Assembly (NCBI RefSeq): GCF_006438785.1
Contig: NZ_RCZB01000006.1
Span: 124,001-188,000 of the forward strand
From: Rhodanobacter glycinis
Lineage (GTDB): Bacteria > Pseudomonadota > Gammaproteobacteria > Xanthomonadales > Rhodanobacteraceae
Direction of reading: 5' to 3'
DNA: 64,000 bases
A program made the position numbers and the translations under genes. Shown one piece after another: positions 52,501-60,600 of the stretch (the stretch's first letter is position 1; every line of letters begins with the position of its first letter). The notes beneath the pieces are model-generated. The model was not told the origin of the DNA. It searched no databases and saw only the letters and a program-made list of their open reading frames with translations.

Positions 52501-52863
52501 ATGGCTAGTCCGCGTGGCACCAGGTTTTCAGGTTGCGTATTGGTCACGCTGATCATGCTGGCGAGCGCGTCGAACGCGCATGCCGCCACCGGCCGCATCA
52601 CGCTTTCTGGCGCCGTGGTGGAGCCGACTTGTTCCACCGAAGGGACCCACGCCGATACGGCGGGCGAGCTGCCATCGGCTGCGCCGGGTCGCCTGATCTG
52701 CGGCAAGACGCCAACCGATCCGGGTCGCTCTTATTCACGCACCCTGGTCAGCCTCGATGCGGCAACCGTTGCGACCGACCGGCTGCTCAGCTACTTCGCC
52801 GGTTATGCGAATGCCGACGGTGTGGGTGGGCAGGCAAAGCTCGTCGTTCGTACCTACGATTGA
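52501..52863 (+). CDS. orphan fimbrial subunit-like protein
   Basis: A 120-residue exported protein (signal peptide to SNAHA-A, about residue 30). The mature start TGRITLSGAVVEPTC matches the N-terminus of chaperone-usher pilins, with the usual first cysteine; a second Cys is in LICGKT, and the end LLSYFAGYANADG plus AKLVVRTYD has the look of a pilin F and G strand. The middle is shorter than in normal pilins (about 150-180 residues). It is encoded convergently to the fimbrial operon with 36 bases between stops and has its own CRP-like site, so it may be separately controlled. Confidence 0.6.
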   Translation: MASPRGTRFSGCVLVTLIMLASASNAHAATGRITLSGAVVEPTCSTEGTHADTAGELPSAAPGRLICGKTPTDPGRSYSRTLVSLDAATVATDRLLSYFAGYANADGVGGQAKLVVRTYD

Positions 52864-52899
52864 CCGCCGATGGGTTCCCCCGCAATGCGGGGCAAGCGG

Positions 52900-53832
52900 C
52901 TACTGGTAGAAGATATCGAAGGTCACCGTGGCCTTGACCGCGCCACCGGTCACCGCGGGCGCAGTCTGGAAGTATTGCGCGAAGTAAGGAATCGATGTCG
53001 TGGCATTCGGTGGAGTGACCACGGTCTGGGTCTCGAAGACCATCGGATTCGAATTACCGTCGAGAACCTGTACGCCAATGCCCGCTGCATACCCTGCACC
53101 GGAAGGTTGAACCACGCCCGGATGACTGTCCGGAGCGGCGGTGTGCATCGTGATCTTGGCCACTGCCGTACCCGTCGGGCAATTCAACCGGATCTGGAAC
53201 GGGGTCTTGCCCGATGTCGAGCCCACACCCGTGAATGCGCTGGTGGTCACGACCGGCAAGGTGACATTGATCGGGTTGGTGACGATCGTGCAGCTCGGCG
53301 TGGTGAAGGTGATCGAGTTGCCAAGCCGGAACGTTTCCGGATAAAGCGTGCCCCATTGCCAATCGGCAAGGTCGCCCGACGCCAGCACGCTGCCGGAAGC
53401 GATCGGACCGGTCTTGATCAGCTGCAGGCCGGAGGTCACGCTGAACGTCGTGGTGGTGACGTACTGGCTGTTTTGCGGATAAGGCGTCAGGTAGTCGGTC
53501 GGGTGGGTGATGCGATAGCCCACGCCCGGGATGCCTGTTTCATAGGTGACGTTGTCCGCCAGGTAGCTGCCGCGCGAATTGGCCACGCCGTATGTCACCG
53601 TCTCGCCAAAAAAATTGCCGCAGGTAATGTCTGGCGGATTCGCCGGAGAAACCTGCCCCGTGGAGGCAATGATCGTCCCGTCGGCCATATTGGCCGGAAT
53701 GCTGATGGTCGGCGGCAAACTGAAGGTGACAGTGGTCGCGCCGCCCGAACTGTATTTGCATTTTGCGCTGACAACGGCCGGCACCAGCGCCAGCAGCAAC
53801 AAGGCCATCCACAGGCAGATAGCGCGCGTCAT
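52900..53832 (-). CDS. fimbrial tip adhesin/minor subunit
   Basis: A 310-residue exported two-domain fimbrial protein. A signal peptide ends at VVS-AK; residues about 25-170 form a lectin-like N-terminal domain with paired cysteines, and residues about 175-310 form a pilin domain (PSCTIVTNPINVTLPVV, ending VKATVTFDIFYQ), which is completed by donor-strand exchange. The layout is that of FimH-type tip adhesins. Its start overlaps the usher stop by four bases; last gene of the fimbrial operon. Confidence 0.85.
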   Translation of the reverse strand: MTRAICLWMALLLLALVPAVVSAKCKYSSGGATTVTFSLPPTISIPANMADGTIIASTGQVSPANPPDITCGNFFGETVTYGVANSRGSYLADNVTYETGIPGVGYRITHPTDYLTPYPQNSQYVTTTTFSVTSGLQLIKTGPIASGSVLASGDLADWQWGTLYPETFRLGNSITFTTPSCTIVTNPINVTLPVVTTSAFTGVGSTSGKTPFQIRLNCPTGTAVAKITMHTAAPDSHPGVVQPSGAGYAAGIGVQVLDGNSNPMVFETQTVVTPPNATTSIPYFAQYFQTAPAVTGGAVKATVTFDIFYQ

Positions 53833-56633
53833 GTTCCGCTCCTGGCGATCTGCGCCGTGGTTCGTGGCTGTTCACAGGTCGCTTCGACCTGTTCGATGGC
53901 GCCTGCCTTGCGCTTGCCCTGGCTGCGGGACTTCAACTGGTACGGCAGCAAGCAGGTCCGGGTGACGTCCTGCTCCTGCTCCTGCCACTGCACGCTGAGG
54001 CGGCCGGTTTCATGAGGAACGCGCACCATGATGCGACCGGCCTGTCCCACCACACCGATCGCCTGGCCCTGCTCATCCTCCACTTCCGCGCCGAACGGCA
54101 GCGTCTTGCCACCGGCGAGGCTGGCCTGGATCAGCACGAAGCGTCCACTCTCACTCTTGAACTTCACCATCACCACGGCTCCGGCGCGAGGCGCCACCTG
54201 GACGCTGGTGTTGTCGAGCTGCACGTCCAGTGACAGGCCTGTGGGATCGATGTCGATGGTATTGAGGATGTAGGGAGTGACGTAGGGCACGAGCGCGTAG
54301 CCGGCGCGGTCGATGCGCACGCCGGCCGCGTTGCCGATGCGCGCGCCCGTGGCATCGGGCGCCGACACGATGGCGACGGTGTCGCCCAGCGGCAGGCCAA
54401 AGGAAACGCCGCCCGGATGCGCAACGATGCCGCCCGCCACGCTCAGCGACGCCTGCGAGTAGCCGCTGCCTGCCCCGAAACCGGCGTTGAGCTGCGCATG
54501 CGTGCCACGGTAGCCCGCGTTGATGCTGCCGGTGCTGCCCGTGGTGCCGGCATCGTTGTTGCCGCTGTCATGCGTGGCGGTGGCGCCATAGTTGAACCGA
54601 TCGTCGACTCCGGCGGTGCCGCTGAGTGTTGCCTGTTCCTGCATGCCGCCGCTGCTGTCGCGGGTGAGTCCGCCAGTGAGGATCGGGGCATGCGAACTGT
54701 TGCCCAGTGGGATCGTGACATTGGCCATGTAGCGGTTGTCGCTGCGTCCGAACAGGTCACGCTCGCGGCTGGCGGAGAGGTTGTAGCTGATCCGGCCGAA
54801 CGAGTTGTTGTAGCCGACCTGGAACTGCGTGTCGGTGCTGGTGCGGTTCCAGTAGTCGCGCGCCGACCCGTTGACATAGAGCGAGCCGCCGCGGGCTCCC
54901 AACCTCTGGCTGAGGTTGATGCTGAAGTTGTTGCGCTGGCGATCGACGCCGGTAGGCACCACGAAGTCGCGGTAGTCGTAACCGCCCAGTGCAGCCTGCT
55001 GAGCCGGGGTGAGCAGATCCGATACCGGAATGCCGTTGATCGTCTGCGGATAGGCCGGACGACCCGAGGCAAACACGGGCAGGCCGCGGCGCGCATAGTC
55101 CCGCGCCCGCACGGCGTCGCCCAGGGTGAGATAGCCACTGGTCGAATAGCGGTACGCGGCCACGGTCAGCGATGTGCCGGTCTGCGCCAGCGTCTTGCTG
55201 TAGCTCAGGCGCATGCTCTGTCCGGACATCGCGTCCATGCCGGGGATACGCGTGTGTGCCGCGGTAACGTCCATGGCAAAGGCGCCGTAGCGCGTATTCA
55301 ATGCACTACCCAGCAGCAGCGCGGCGTAGCCTTGCGAGGCCACGGCGCCGGCGTAGCCGGTCAGCAGGTTGGTGAAGCCGCGCTGCAACGTGCCTTGCAT
55401 CACCTCCGGTTTGTGTGCGATCGAGTCGTCGCGAAGCTGGCCGGCGGCCACGCTGAAGCGAGTGACGCCCGGTCGAAGCAACTGCGGCACCGAGGCATAG
55501 GGCACCGAGAACGTGTGCACGCGGCCATTGGCCTCGGACACGCTGACTTCGAGGTCGCCGCCGTAGCCGGTGGAGTACAGGTCATCGATGGTGAACGGGC
55601 CGGGCGCCACGGTAGTCTGGTAGATCAGCATGCCGTTCTGGTGCACGGTCACCTTGGCATTGCTGTCGGCGACGCCGCGCACGCTGGGTGCATAGCCGCG
55701 CAGCGACTGCGGCAGCATGCGGTCGTCGGTGGCAAGCTGCACGCCGCGCAAGCCGATGCTGTCGAAGATCTCGCCACTGGTCCAGGAATCGCCCAGGGTC
55801 AACTGCGCGTGCATTCCCGGCAGGTCACGCTGCGCGTAGGTCGCGATGTTCTGCCAGTGATGGGTGGAACGCGCGCCATTGATGCCCGATTGCCCGTTGA
55901 GCGAGGAATCGTGGCGGAGGTGCCAGCGGCCCAGGTTCAGGCCGGCGTTCAGCCCGAGGTATGACGATGTCTGCGCCACGCCCTGGCTGCTGGTGCGATA
56001 GCTGTTGAAGTTGTAGTTGAGCAGGCCGGCGTTTACGCCGGAGTCCCAATGGGCCGGGTCGACGTAACCGCGCGCGGTCTGCCCCAGGTAGGCCTGCGGC
56101 ACGCTGGTGTCCAGGCGCAGGTCGGACATCTCGAACGCCATGCTGGCGCCGGGAATCACGCTGGCCATGTCGACGCAGACGTTGTCGCTGGTCAGATCTG
56201 CCATGGTCCGTGCCGACAGCTTGTCCGGGTGCAGCGCCAGCTTGTCGAGCAGGGTTCGCGTCACGCAGGGCGTTGCGCTGGCGTCGGCCGATGGTGCGGC
56301 AAAACGCACGTTGCTGCGACCAACGGGAGTCTCATTGAGATAGAGGTCGACGCTGTAAGTGCCGGAGGCGACGAAATTGCCGCGCTCGAAACGAGACAGG
56401 TCGGTGGTGTTCTGGCCCGCACCGGAAAGCATGCCCCGGTCGAAACTGGCGTCCATCGCATCGACGGCCGGAGTGCTGGCGGATGCATTCGGGCCAGCGG
56501 CGGCTGGCGCAGCCGCCATGGCATGGCCACCCCCACCGCACAACACCAGGCCGATCAGCGCGGACAGCAGCTGGCGGCGAGCCACGGGTTCGCGCGAAGC
56601 TGCCATCGAAGCGCTGGCGCGAGCCGGGTTCAC
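53829..56633 (-). CDS. fimbrial outer-membrane usher (FimD/PapC family)
   Basis: A 934-residue usher that accepts chaperone-subunit complexes and threads the growing pilus through the outer membrane. After a signal peptide the N-terminal periplasmic domain begins (SRFERGNFVASGTYSVDLYLNE), then the 24-strand barrel with plug (VHQNGMLIYQTTVAPGPFTIDDLYSTGYGGDL) and the C-terminal domains (GARIGNAAGVRIDRAGYALVPYV). It overlaps chaperone and adhesin genes by four bases on each side. A highly Ala/Gly-rich stretch (about 30-60) precedes the N-domain. Confidence 0.95.
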   Translation of the reverse strand: MNPARASASMAASREPVARRQLLSALIGLVLCGGGGHAMAAAPAAAGPNASASTPAVDAMDASFDRGMLSGAGQNTTDLSRFERGNFVASGTYSVDLYLNETPVGRSNVRFAAPSADASATPCVTRTLLDKLALHPDKLSARTMADLTSDNVCVDMASVIPGASMAFEMSDLRLDTSVPQAYLGQTARGYVDPAHWDSGVNAGLLNYNFNSYRTSSQGVAQTSSYLGLNAGLNLGRWHLRHDSSLNGQSGINGARSTHHWQNIATYAQRDLPGMHAQLTLGDSWTSGEIFDSIGLRGVQLATDDRMLPQSLRGYAPSVRGVADSNAKVTVHQNGMLIYQTTVAPGPFTIDDLYSTGYGGDLEVSVSEANGRVHTFSVPYASVPQLLRPGVTRFSVAAGQLRDDSIAHKPEVMQGTLQRGFTNLLTGYAGAVASQGYAALLLGSALNTRYGAFAMDVTAAHTRIPGMDAMSGQSMRLSYSKTLAQTGTSLTVAAYRYSTSGYLTLGDAVRARDYARRGLPVFASGRPAYPQTINGIPVSDLLTPAQQAALGGYDYRDFVVPTGVDRQRNNFSINLSQRLGARGGSLYVNGSARDYWNRTSTDTQFQVGYNNSFGRISYNLSASRERDLFGRSDNRYMANVTIPLGNSSHAPILTGGLTRDSSGGMQEQATLSGTAGVDDRFNYGATATHDSGNNDAGTTGSTGSINAGYRGTHAQLNAGFGAGSGYSQASLSVAGGIVAHPGGVSFGLPLGDTVAIVSAPDATGARIGNAAGVRIDRAGYALVPYVTPYILNTIDIDPTGLSLDVQLDNTSVQVAPRAGAVVMVKFKSESGRFVLIQASLAGGKTLPFGAEVEDEQGQAIGVVGQAGRIMVRVPHETGRLSVQWQEQEQDVTRTCLLPYQLKSRSQGKRKAGAIEQVEATCEQPRTTAQIARSGT

Positions 56634-57373
56634 GGCGAAATCGCGCCCTTGTAAGTCGTCGCGGCGCCGAAATCATTGATGGTGGTGTAGTCCACCACCG
56701 TGCCCGCCGCTGGCGCACGAGCGAGATCCTTGACCGGCAGGTGCAACGTGGACAATGGCGCCACCATGCCGTTGCCCGGCATATGGCTGACATTGTCCAC
56801 ACTCAGCGACAGCTTGCTGAAGGTAATGTAGTACGGCGTGGGGTTGTGGACTTCGAGCGCATACCCGTTGCCGTCCGCGACCACTTTCCAGGTGACCTGC
56901 CGGGCGGCGGCGTTCGGCTCATCGGCCAGGTTCGGCGGGCGGAAGAACAGCTTGAGCCGCGAACGCACGGCAAACTGCAGCGTGTTCTGCTCCTCGCCCG
57001 GTTTCGCGGTGGGCTTGGGTGGAATCTCCAGCACGTTCAGCCAGAACAGCGATTCGCGATCCTTGGGCAGCGGCTGGCCGGTGTAGACGATGCGCAGGCT
57101 CTGGCCCTTGCCCGCATTCATGCGGACCAACGGGGGCGTGATCAGAAACGGCACATTGGCGGTATCGGGGGTGGAAGCGGGATCGCCGCTATCGATCCAT
57201 GCCTCGACCAGGGCAGGCTGGCTGCCGTCGTTGTTGAGGCGCACGGTGACCTCGCCATTCGCGGCCGGAAACACCACGCGGGTGCCTGCGATCACGACGC
57301 TGGCGTCGGCGCTGCCGACGATTGTGGAAAGCGCTATCAAGGCTGCGCCAACTGCGCAGAGCAGGCTTTTCAT
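56630..57373 (-). CDS. periplasmic fimbrial chaperone
   Basis: A 247-residue PapD-type chaperone with signal peptide (about 1-24). The G1-strand and hinge motifs are visible: GTRVVFPAANGEVTVRLNN, PPLVRMNAGKGQSLRIVYTGQPLPKDRESLFWLNVLEIPPKP, and the C-terminal domain VHNPTPYYITFSKLSL. It holds subunits by donor-strand complementation. It is the second gene of the operon, 88 bp after the major pilin. Confidence 0.93.
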   Translation of the reverse strand: MKSLLCAVGAALIALSTIVGSADASVVIAGTRVVFPAANGEVTVRLNNDGSQPALVEAWIDSGDPASTPDTANVPFLITPPLVRMNAGKGQSLRIVYTGQPLPKDRESLFWLNVLEIPPKPTAKPGEEQNTLQFAVRSRLKLFFRPPNLADEPNAAARQVTWKVVADGNGYALEVHNPTPYYITFSKLSLSVDNVSHMPGNGMVAPLSTLHLPVKDLARAPAAGTVVDYTTINDFGAATTYKGAISP

Positions 57374-57461
57374 CGAGGGTATTCCGTATCGGATCGAGGC
57401 GCCGCGGCGGCCGGCAGAGGCTGCTGCAGCCAGAAACAGGCTGCAGCGCGCCGAGTGCTGC

Positions 57462-57983
57462 TTACAGGTAGCTCAGCGTGAAGTTGACGGTCGTCGAGAC
57501 GAGACCGGCAGTGGCTGCCGCTGTGGCGGCAATGTACTGAGCCTTGAGCGAGGCCGAGCCCGTGCCTGTGGCAACCGCGATGACCGGTGCATTGGTGTTG
57601 TTGTTGGTGTTGATCACCGACGCGCCGTTCAGCAGCTGGACCTGAACGTTGGAGCCACTGGCGGCCGTGTTGTTGAGGTTGCCCGTGGTGGCATTGATGT
57701 TGCTGCCGGTGAACGCCATCGTCGCGCTGGTGGTGTTGGTATCGCAGCCGGTCAGGCCGACGGTGAACGCGGTAGCGCCGGCTACCGAGCCGACTGTGGT
57801 CAGTGAGCTCGACATGACGGTCGGCAGGACCACGGTGGATCCGCCGTTGACACTGACGACGCAGGTGTCGGTGAGCACCTTGCCGCTGATGTTAATGGTG
57901 CCGCCGGCGGCCTGGGCGGTCGGGGCGAAAGCGGTGGCGGCCATGACGGCAACCAGCGCGGTGGAAAGCAGGGTCTTGTTCAT
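57462..57983 (-). CDS. major fimbrial subunit (FimA-like)
   Basis: A 173-residue pilin with signal peptide ending AQA-AGG. The mature N-terminus GTINISGKVLTDTC contains the donor strand and first Cys, the second Cys is in GLTGCDTN, and the end VSTTVNFTLSYL is the beta-zipper. Rich in Ala, Thr, Asn, as usual for structural pilins. First gene of the operon; the wide spacing to the chaperone gene fits higher expression of the pilin. Confidence 0.93.
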   Translation of the reverse strand: MNKTLLSTALVAVMAATAFAPTAQAAGGTINISGKVLTDTCVVSVNGGSTVVLPTVMSSSLTTVGSVAGATAFTVGLTGCDTNTTSATMAFTGSNINATTGNLNNTAASGSNVQVQLLNGASVINTNNNTNAPVIAVATGTGSASLKAQYIAATAAATAGLVSTTVNFTLSYL

Positions 57984-58296
57984 TTCGTATTTCCTGGTGA
58001 GTGTTGGTTTGTAATGGCTTGCGCCGTGGTGGAAATGGGCAGTTCTTTCGGGTCGCGGCTTGCCTCTGCGGCCGGCGTTGTCGGGTCTTCAGGAGTCCCC
58101 CCGGACGGAATGTCTACCGCGGATTCCGTTGCGGCTGATCCAGCCTTAAGCAACCCGCGTGCCAAACAAAGTGTACAAACGGTTCCTTCAGGCACTGGGC
58201 CGATTGCTGCGGAACGAAATTTGATACAGGGCAACGGCTGCGCCCGATTTCTAGGCCATCGCTGACAAATTGGGGCACCAAAAAATGCGAACTGTG

Positions 58297-58309
58297 TCAC
58301 TTTAAGTGA
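58297..58309. promoter_or_regulatory. palindrome TCACTT-T-AAGTGA, candidate operator
   Basis: A perfect 13-base palindrome with one central base, 64 bases upstream of the hydrolase promoter -35 and about 314 bases from the fimA start. Cognate regulator unknown; the XRE protein of the downstream operon is a candidate. Confidence 0.35.
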
Positions 58310-58372
58310 GCGAACTCTATCACGCAGAATTTACATTCGAAATCCGATGCCGTTTTGATTTGTAAAGCATGC

Positions 58373-58401
58373 TTGACATGAGTTGATCCTTCTTCTACCT
58401 T
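58373..58401 (+). promoter_or_regulatory. promoter of the hydrolase/NatAB-like operon
   Basis: TTGACA (58373-58378), a 17-base spacer and TACCTT (58396-58401, 4/6). Transcription would start near 58408, 40 bases before the first gene. Confidence 0.5.
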
Positions 58402-58406
58402 GGAAC

Positions 58407-58424
58407 TGTCAAGTTCGCTTGACA
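58407..58424 (+). promoter_or_regulatory. UUCG-capped hairpin at the 5' end of the hydrolase mRNA
   Basis: TGTCAAG-TTCG-CTTGACA: a perfect 7-bp stem closed by a UUCG tetraloop, almost at the predicted transcription start. Such 5'-terminal stems protect mRNAs from RNase E in other systems; alternatively the same symmetry is a protein-binding operator. Confidence 0.5.
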
Positions 58425-58448
58425 CACCTGCGAGAGAGAGGGATCGTC

Positions 58449-59378
58449 ATGGGTATCAGCTTGCGTCGAACGATTTACCCGTTGTCTGGCTTGGCCCTGA
58501 CCTTGGCGCTGCTCTGCAGCGGCGCCATGCCGGCCCATGCAGCGATCGCCACCGGCACGGTCGGTACGTTGAAGGTCGAGCGCCACGGCGACCACGGCCG
58601 TGCGGTGGTCCTGATTCCCGGACTGCAGGGTGGGCCGTGGGTGTGGCAGCAGACCATCGCGCAGCTGCAAAAGAACCATGTGGTGTACGTGGTCACACTG
58701 GCCGGCTTCGACGGCGTGCCGGCACCGGCCGAGGACGGCAACCTGTTCGATCGCGCCGACGACTCGCTGCTGCGGCTGATCGAGCAGCACAAGATCGACA
58801 AGCCGGTACTGATCGGCCACAGCCTCGGCGGCACGCTGGCGCTGCGCTTTGCCGGCGAGCATCCCAGGCTGGTTTCCGGGGTGGTAGCGGTGGAAGGGTT
58901 GCCGATCTTTCCCGGCATGGAGCGGGTCAGTACCGAGCAGCGCAAGATGATGGCGGAGCAGATGCAGACCACGATGGCGGCGGCGACGCTGGAGCAGTTC
59001 AAGGCGCAGACGCTGGGCTATATGCAGAAGGTGGGCGTGATCGATCCGCAACTGGCCGCCCGCTATGCGCCGATGAATGCGCGCAGCGACATCAAGGCCA
59101 GCGCACGGTACATGGCCGAGGATCTGGCGTCGGACCTGCGCCCGGGGCTGAAGCATGCGAACGTGCCGATCCTGGAGATCTCGCCGTACTACGCACCGGA
59201 TTTCAGCCAGCCGCCGATGCAGTTCAGTGAGGCGCAGAAGGTCGCGTACTACCAGTCCCTGCTGGTCGATGCGCCGAACGCGAAGGTCGTGTCGATCTCG
59301 CCAGCGAGACATTTCGTGATGCTCGATCAGCCGATGAAGTTCCAGCAGACGCTGGATACGTTCCTGAAGACACTTTGA
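58449..59378 (+). CDS. exported alpha/beta hydrolase
   Basis: A 309-residue alpha/beta-hydrolase with a signal peptide ending PAHA-AI (about residue 32). The nucleophile elbow is GHSLGG, with the oxyanion strand VVLIPGLQGGPWVW, and the catalytic His is in PARHFVMLDQP. It should hydrolyse an ester or amide in the periplasm. The ribosome binding site AGAGAGAGGGA precedes ATG 58449; the frame extends upstream only through the promoter. First gene of a tight operon, 10 bases before the next. Confidence 0.85.
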   Translation: MGISLRRTIYPLSGLALTLALLCSGAMPAHAAIATGTVGTLKVERHGDHGRAVVLIPGLQGGPWVWQQTIAQLQKNHVVYVVTLAGFDGVPAPAEDGNLFDRADDSLLRLIEQHKIDKPVLIGHSLGGTLALRFAGEHPRLVSGVVAVEGLPIFPGMERVSTEQRKMMAEQMQTTMAAATLEQFKAQTLGYMQKVGVIDPQLAARYAPMNARSDIKASARYMAEDLASDLRPGLKHANVPILEISPYYAPDFSQPPMQFSEAQKVAYYQSLLVDAPNAKVVSISPARHFVMLDQPMKFQQTLDTFLKTL

Positions 59379-59388
59379 GGTTCCGCAC

Positions 59389-60000
59389 ATGTCACGTTTT
59401 CCGTACAGGCAATACCAGCGCCACTTGATGCTGGCCATGACGGTGTACGTCGGCTGCATGTTGCTGGTGTGGCCGATGGCACGCACGGTGGACACGCTGC
59501 CACTGAAACTATTGCTGGCGTTGGCGCCGGTCGTGCCGATGCTCTACGTGATCGGGCTGATGGCGCGCAGGATCCGCGACAGCGACGAGCTGGAGCAACG
59601 CACCCATCTCGTCGCGTTGGGAGTGGCCACGGTGGTTGTCGGAGCGCTGAGCCTCGTGGGCGGGTTCCTCGCCTCGGCACAGGTGGTGCCACTGGATGGC
59701 AGCATCCTGATCTGGGTATTCCCGTTGATGATGTTCTGTTACGGCGCCACCCGCTGGTGGGTGGCGCGGCGCTATGGCGCGACACTGTCGTGCAACGACG
59801 AAAGTGGCGTGCCGACCTATCTGCGGTTCCTGCTGATGGCGATCGTGCTGGCGGCGATAGCGGTGGGTTGCTGGCGATCATTGGATGACGCCGGCCGTGG
59901 CCTGCTGTGTGGCATGAGCGGCGGCTTTGCGGTTCTCGCGATGATGCTTGGCATCTCACGAAGGCGTGCGCGTCGACAGCCCGCGGGGGAGGGGCAATGA
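59389..60000 (+). CDS. polytopic membrane protein, paralogue of the next gene
   Basis: A 203-residue protein with about six hydrophobic segments. The central motif RRIRDSDELEQRTHLVALG and the later WWVARRYGA recur in the next gene as RVIRDQDELERRIDLEAIA and LLVARRYRS, so the two arose by duplication; this copy has an extra 65 residues with two more helices. No family name known to me. It ends with ATGA overlapping the paralogue's start. Membrane proteins in this arrangement beside small XRE regulators are common but poorly understood. Confidence 0.75.
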   Translation: MSRFPYRQYQRHLMLAMTVYVGCMLLVWPMARTVDTLPLKLLLALAPVVPMLYVIGLMARRIRDSDELEQRTHLVALGVATVVVGALSLVGGFLASAQVVPLDGSILIWVFPLMMFCYGATRWWVARRYGATLSCNDESGVPTYLRFLLMAIVLAAIAVGCWRSLDDAGRGLLCGMSGGFAVLAMMLGISRRRARRQPAGEGQ

Positions 60001-60407
60001 GCCTGCGTGCCGTGCATAAGCGCTACCTGCGCGAATTCATTCCGGCGATGTCGGCCTACGTCATGTTGATCCTGCTTTACGGCGTATTGATGCCAAGGAC
60101 GGAAAGCCTGCTGTTGCGAATCCTGCTGGCGGTGTTGCCGCTGCTGCCGATCATGCTGGTGATCCGTGCCATCGTGCGGGTCATCCGTGACCAGGACGAA
60201 CTGGAACGGCGCATCGACCTGGAGGCGATCGCGATCGCCGCGATGGTTACTGGTTTCGGCTACTTCAGCTTCGGTTTTCTGCTGAATGCGGGTATCGGCC
60301 TGAAGGTCGCGCCAGCCGCGGTCGCGATCTGGGTGATGCCATGCCTGTTCGGGACCTTCGGCCTGGCCAAGCTGCTGGTTGCGAGGCGCTACCGCAGCCA
60401 TGAATAA
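59997..60407 (+). CDS. polytopic membrane protein, shorter paralogue
   Basis: A 136-residue protein with four hydrophobic segments and the cytoplasmic motif IRDQDELERRIDLEA shared with the preceding gene. The start ATG overlaps the previous stop (59997-60000) and the stop overlaps the XRE gene start, so expression is coupled on both sides. Function unknown; a signal-sensing partner of the regulator is possible (inference). Confidence 0.75.
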   Translation: MSLRAVHKRYLREFIPAMSAYVMLILLYGVLMPRTESLLLRILLAVLPLLPIMLVIRAIVRVIRDQDELERRIDLEAIAIAAMVTGFGYFSFGFLLNAGIGLKVAPAAVAIWVMPCLFGTFGLAKLLVARRYRSHE

Positions 60408-60597
60408 CCACGTCCGCGAACTGCGCGGCGAACAAGGCTGGTCGCAGGCCGACCTGGCCGAGCGGCTGGATGTGTCGCGGCAAACCATCAACGCGATCGA
60501 GACGGGGAAATACGACCCCAGCCTGCCGCTGGCATTCAAGATCGCCAAACTGTTTGGACGACCAATTGAAACAATCTTCGTACCGGGTGAGGAATAA
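60400..60597 (+). CDS. small XRE-family HTH regulator
   Basis: Sixty-five residues, almost only a helix-turn-helix: VRELRGEQGWSQADLAERLD, SRQTINAIETGKYDPSLPLA and FKIAKLFGRPIETIFVPGEE. This is the YozG-like group of minimal XRE regulators, usually encoded next to small membrane proteins of the DUF2178/DUF2975 sort. It probably represses this operon. Start ATG 60400 overlaps the upstream gene by eight bases. Confidence 0.9.
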   Translation: MNNHVRELRGEQGWSQADLAERLDVSRQTINAIETGKYDPSLPLAFKIAKLFGRPIETIFVPGEE

Positions 60598-60600
60598 GGC

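Larger units (their letters stand above)
57984..58448. other. divergent control region of the fimbrial and hydrolase operons
   Basis: This 465-base gap is more AT-rich than its surroundings and encodes no convincing protein. It contains a palindrome (58297-58309), the rightward promoter (58373-58401) and a hairpin at the expected start of that transcript (58407-58424). A promoter for the leftward fimbrial operon must lie here too, but I see no clear consensus. Confidence 0.5.
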
